Source: an uncultured Clostridium sp. (GTDB taxonomy: Bacteria; Bacillota; Clostridia; Peptostreptococcales; Peptostreptococcaceae). From it: 13,022 bases of DNA. This document shows positions 12,566 to 13,022 of this stretch, one piece after another (the first letter of the stretch is position 1; each line of letters begins with the position of its first letter). A program made the position numbers and the translations under genes. Location of the stretch: assembly GCA_900550335.1 (NCBI GenBank), contig URRU01000036.1, positions 1 through 13,022 of the forward strand. The letters are read 5' to 3'. The notes beneath the pieces are model-generated. The model saw nothing but the letters and a program-made list of their open reading frames with translations. It was not told the DNA's origin and searched no databases.

Positions 12566-12799
12566 ATGCAGGAGCTACCGATACATTGCGTTAATCTAAA
12601 AGCTTTTAGAACTAGCTTGAATATGCGACAAAAAGATATAGCTGATAAGTTAGGCGTAAGCAAGGATTTATATTACAAAATTGAAACTGGGAAGATAAAT
12701 CCAACATACAATTTTTTGGAAAGGTTGGCCAAGGCTTTTCCTAATGTAAATATCAATAAAATCTTATTTGATACGAACATATTTAATCTGTATATGTAA
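12566..12799 (+). CDS. Small XRE-family DNA-binding protein, 77 aa (paralogue of the gene at 10635)
   Basis: TGGAGGTGAG precedes ATG 12566; the frame's earlier start at 12551 lies in the ribosome site. The protein starts MQELPIHCVNLKAFR, then a helix-turn-helix (MRQKDIADKLGVSKDLYYKIE, about 20-40), GKINPTYNFLERLAKAFPNVNINKILF and a short hydrophobic tail. Its N-terminal HC-NLK segment, HTH and FP-x4-I-x-KI ending match the protein at 10635, and the surrounding bases (TGGAGGTGAG...CATTGC.TTAATCTAAAA) are similar too. It may start a new transcript divergent from the YjzC-like gene, since only 44 bases separate their start codons. Role inferred as early regulator; target unknown. Confidence 0.83.
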   Translation: MQELPIHCVNLKAFRTSLNMRQKDIADKLGVSKDLYYKIETGKINPTYNFLERLAKAFPNVNINKILFDTNIFNLYM

Positions 12800-12857
12800 T
12801 ATAACAGTTTTAGAAAATAATGTCAAATAAGATAAATACAAATAAAAAATAACTATA

Positions 12858-12938
12858 TAATACAATTTAATACGATATAATACGATTTTACATAGTGGAA
12901 GAATTAAGTTGAAACTATAAAACATTATATAATACGAT
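12858..12938 (+). repeat. TAATACRAT repeats phased at 10 bp
   Basis: Copies start at 12858 (TAATACAAT), 12868, 12878 and 12930 (TAATACGAT). The first three are tandem with a strict 10-base step and the fourth is 52 bases on, about five helical turns, so all would face the same side of the DNA. They lie in the gene-free stretch before a possible gene start. They may be operators or initiator sites. The fourth overlaps TATAAT (12928-12933) with only a weak -35 (TTAAGT, 18-base spacer). Confidence 0.6.
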
Positions 12939-12965
12939 ATTTAACTATTTAAAAGGAAAAATAAA

Positions 12966-13022
12966 ATGAAAAATTTTGGAAAAAAATTAAAAAATATGTT
13001 GCTAATAATAAAATTGGTACAT
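12966..13022 (+). CDS. Possible start of a gene running off the right edge
   Basis: ATG at 12966 follows AAAGGAA by about 8 bases and remains open for the last 19 codons (MKNFGKKLKNMLLIIKLVH). Too short to identify. Another frame of the same bases (EKFWKKIKKYVANNKIGT) looks equally protein-like but has no start after the stop at 12962, so the frame is uncertain. Confidence 0.3.
   Translation, partial: MKNFGKKLKNMLLIIKLVH

Noticed and set aside
1..13022. tRNA, rRNA, tmRNA, riboswitch or insertion-sequence transposase
   Set aside because: I saw no cloverleaf with a TTCRANNC arm, no conserved rRNA words, no recognisable riboswitch core and no transposase motifs on either strand, though reading by eye cannot exclude a divergent structured RNA.

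Overview
The DNA is strongly AT-rich. Its codon use (AGA, ATA, TTA, AAA), GGAGG-type ribosome sites, TTG/ATG starts and gene families point to a low-GC Firmicute. By protein style it looks like a clostridium of the Peptostreptococcaceae type, but this is inference and no marker gene is present. The window appears to be the junction between ordinary chromosome or accessory DNA (left) and the integrase, immunity and early-control end of a temperate phage or phage-like element (right).

Left part (1-4896): the 5' part of a leftward phospholipid acyltransferase (PlsC type), then a divergent 946-residue MmeI-like gene. That gene carries a DNA methyltransferase, a D-x10-E-x-K nuclease motif and a probable target-recognition region in one chain. 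After a terminator comes a replication-initiator-like gene (304 aa). Inside its coding sequence are four or five tandem 23-bp iterons, each close to a palindrome. Because 23 is not a multiple of 3, this is selection on DNA rather than a protein repeat, and it looks like an embedded replication origin.

Boundary (4897-5222): 326 bp without a gene. It holds a 14-bp direct repeat, a perfect 22-bp palindrome (integrase terminator) and two tandem 11-bp repeats just beyond the integrase stop codon, which are candidate arm-type integrase sites. An attachment site is expected near here, but its core cannot be fixed without the other end of the element.

Lysogeny arm (5223-10172, all leftward): in transcription order, a cI-like repressor, an ImmA/IrrE-type metallopeptidase, an OLD-like ATPase with a TOPRIM-like C-terminal half, a D12-class adenine methyltransferase (ends at a strong terminator), a 61-residue unknown protein (own terminator) and a tyrosine integrase. 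The ATPase/TOPRIM gene sits inside the immunity operon, 19 bp behind immA, with the methyltransferase next. This makes a candidate superinfection-exclusion or anti-phage module.

Switch and early arm (10173-13022): five copies of a 15-bp operator (TAAACA-AAA-TGTTTA) surround the divergent promoters; one copy fills almost the whole spacer of the rightward promoter. Then come a Cro-like protein, a second small XRE protein, an HTH protein with a Cys/His cluster and coiled coil, an AntA/KilAC-type antirepressor, a 39-residue phage protein, a reverse-strand YjzC-like small protein, and a third small XRE protein that is a paralogue of the second. The right end carries TAATACRAT repeats phased at 10 bp and a possible gene start. 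A 27-bp exact repeat containing a hairpin occurs once in each arm.
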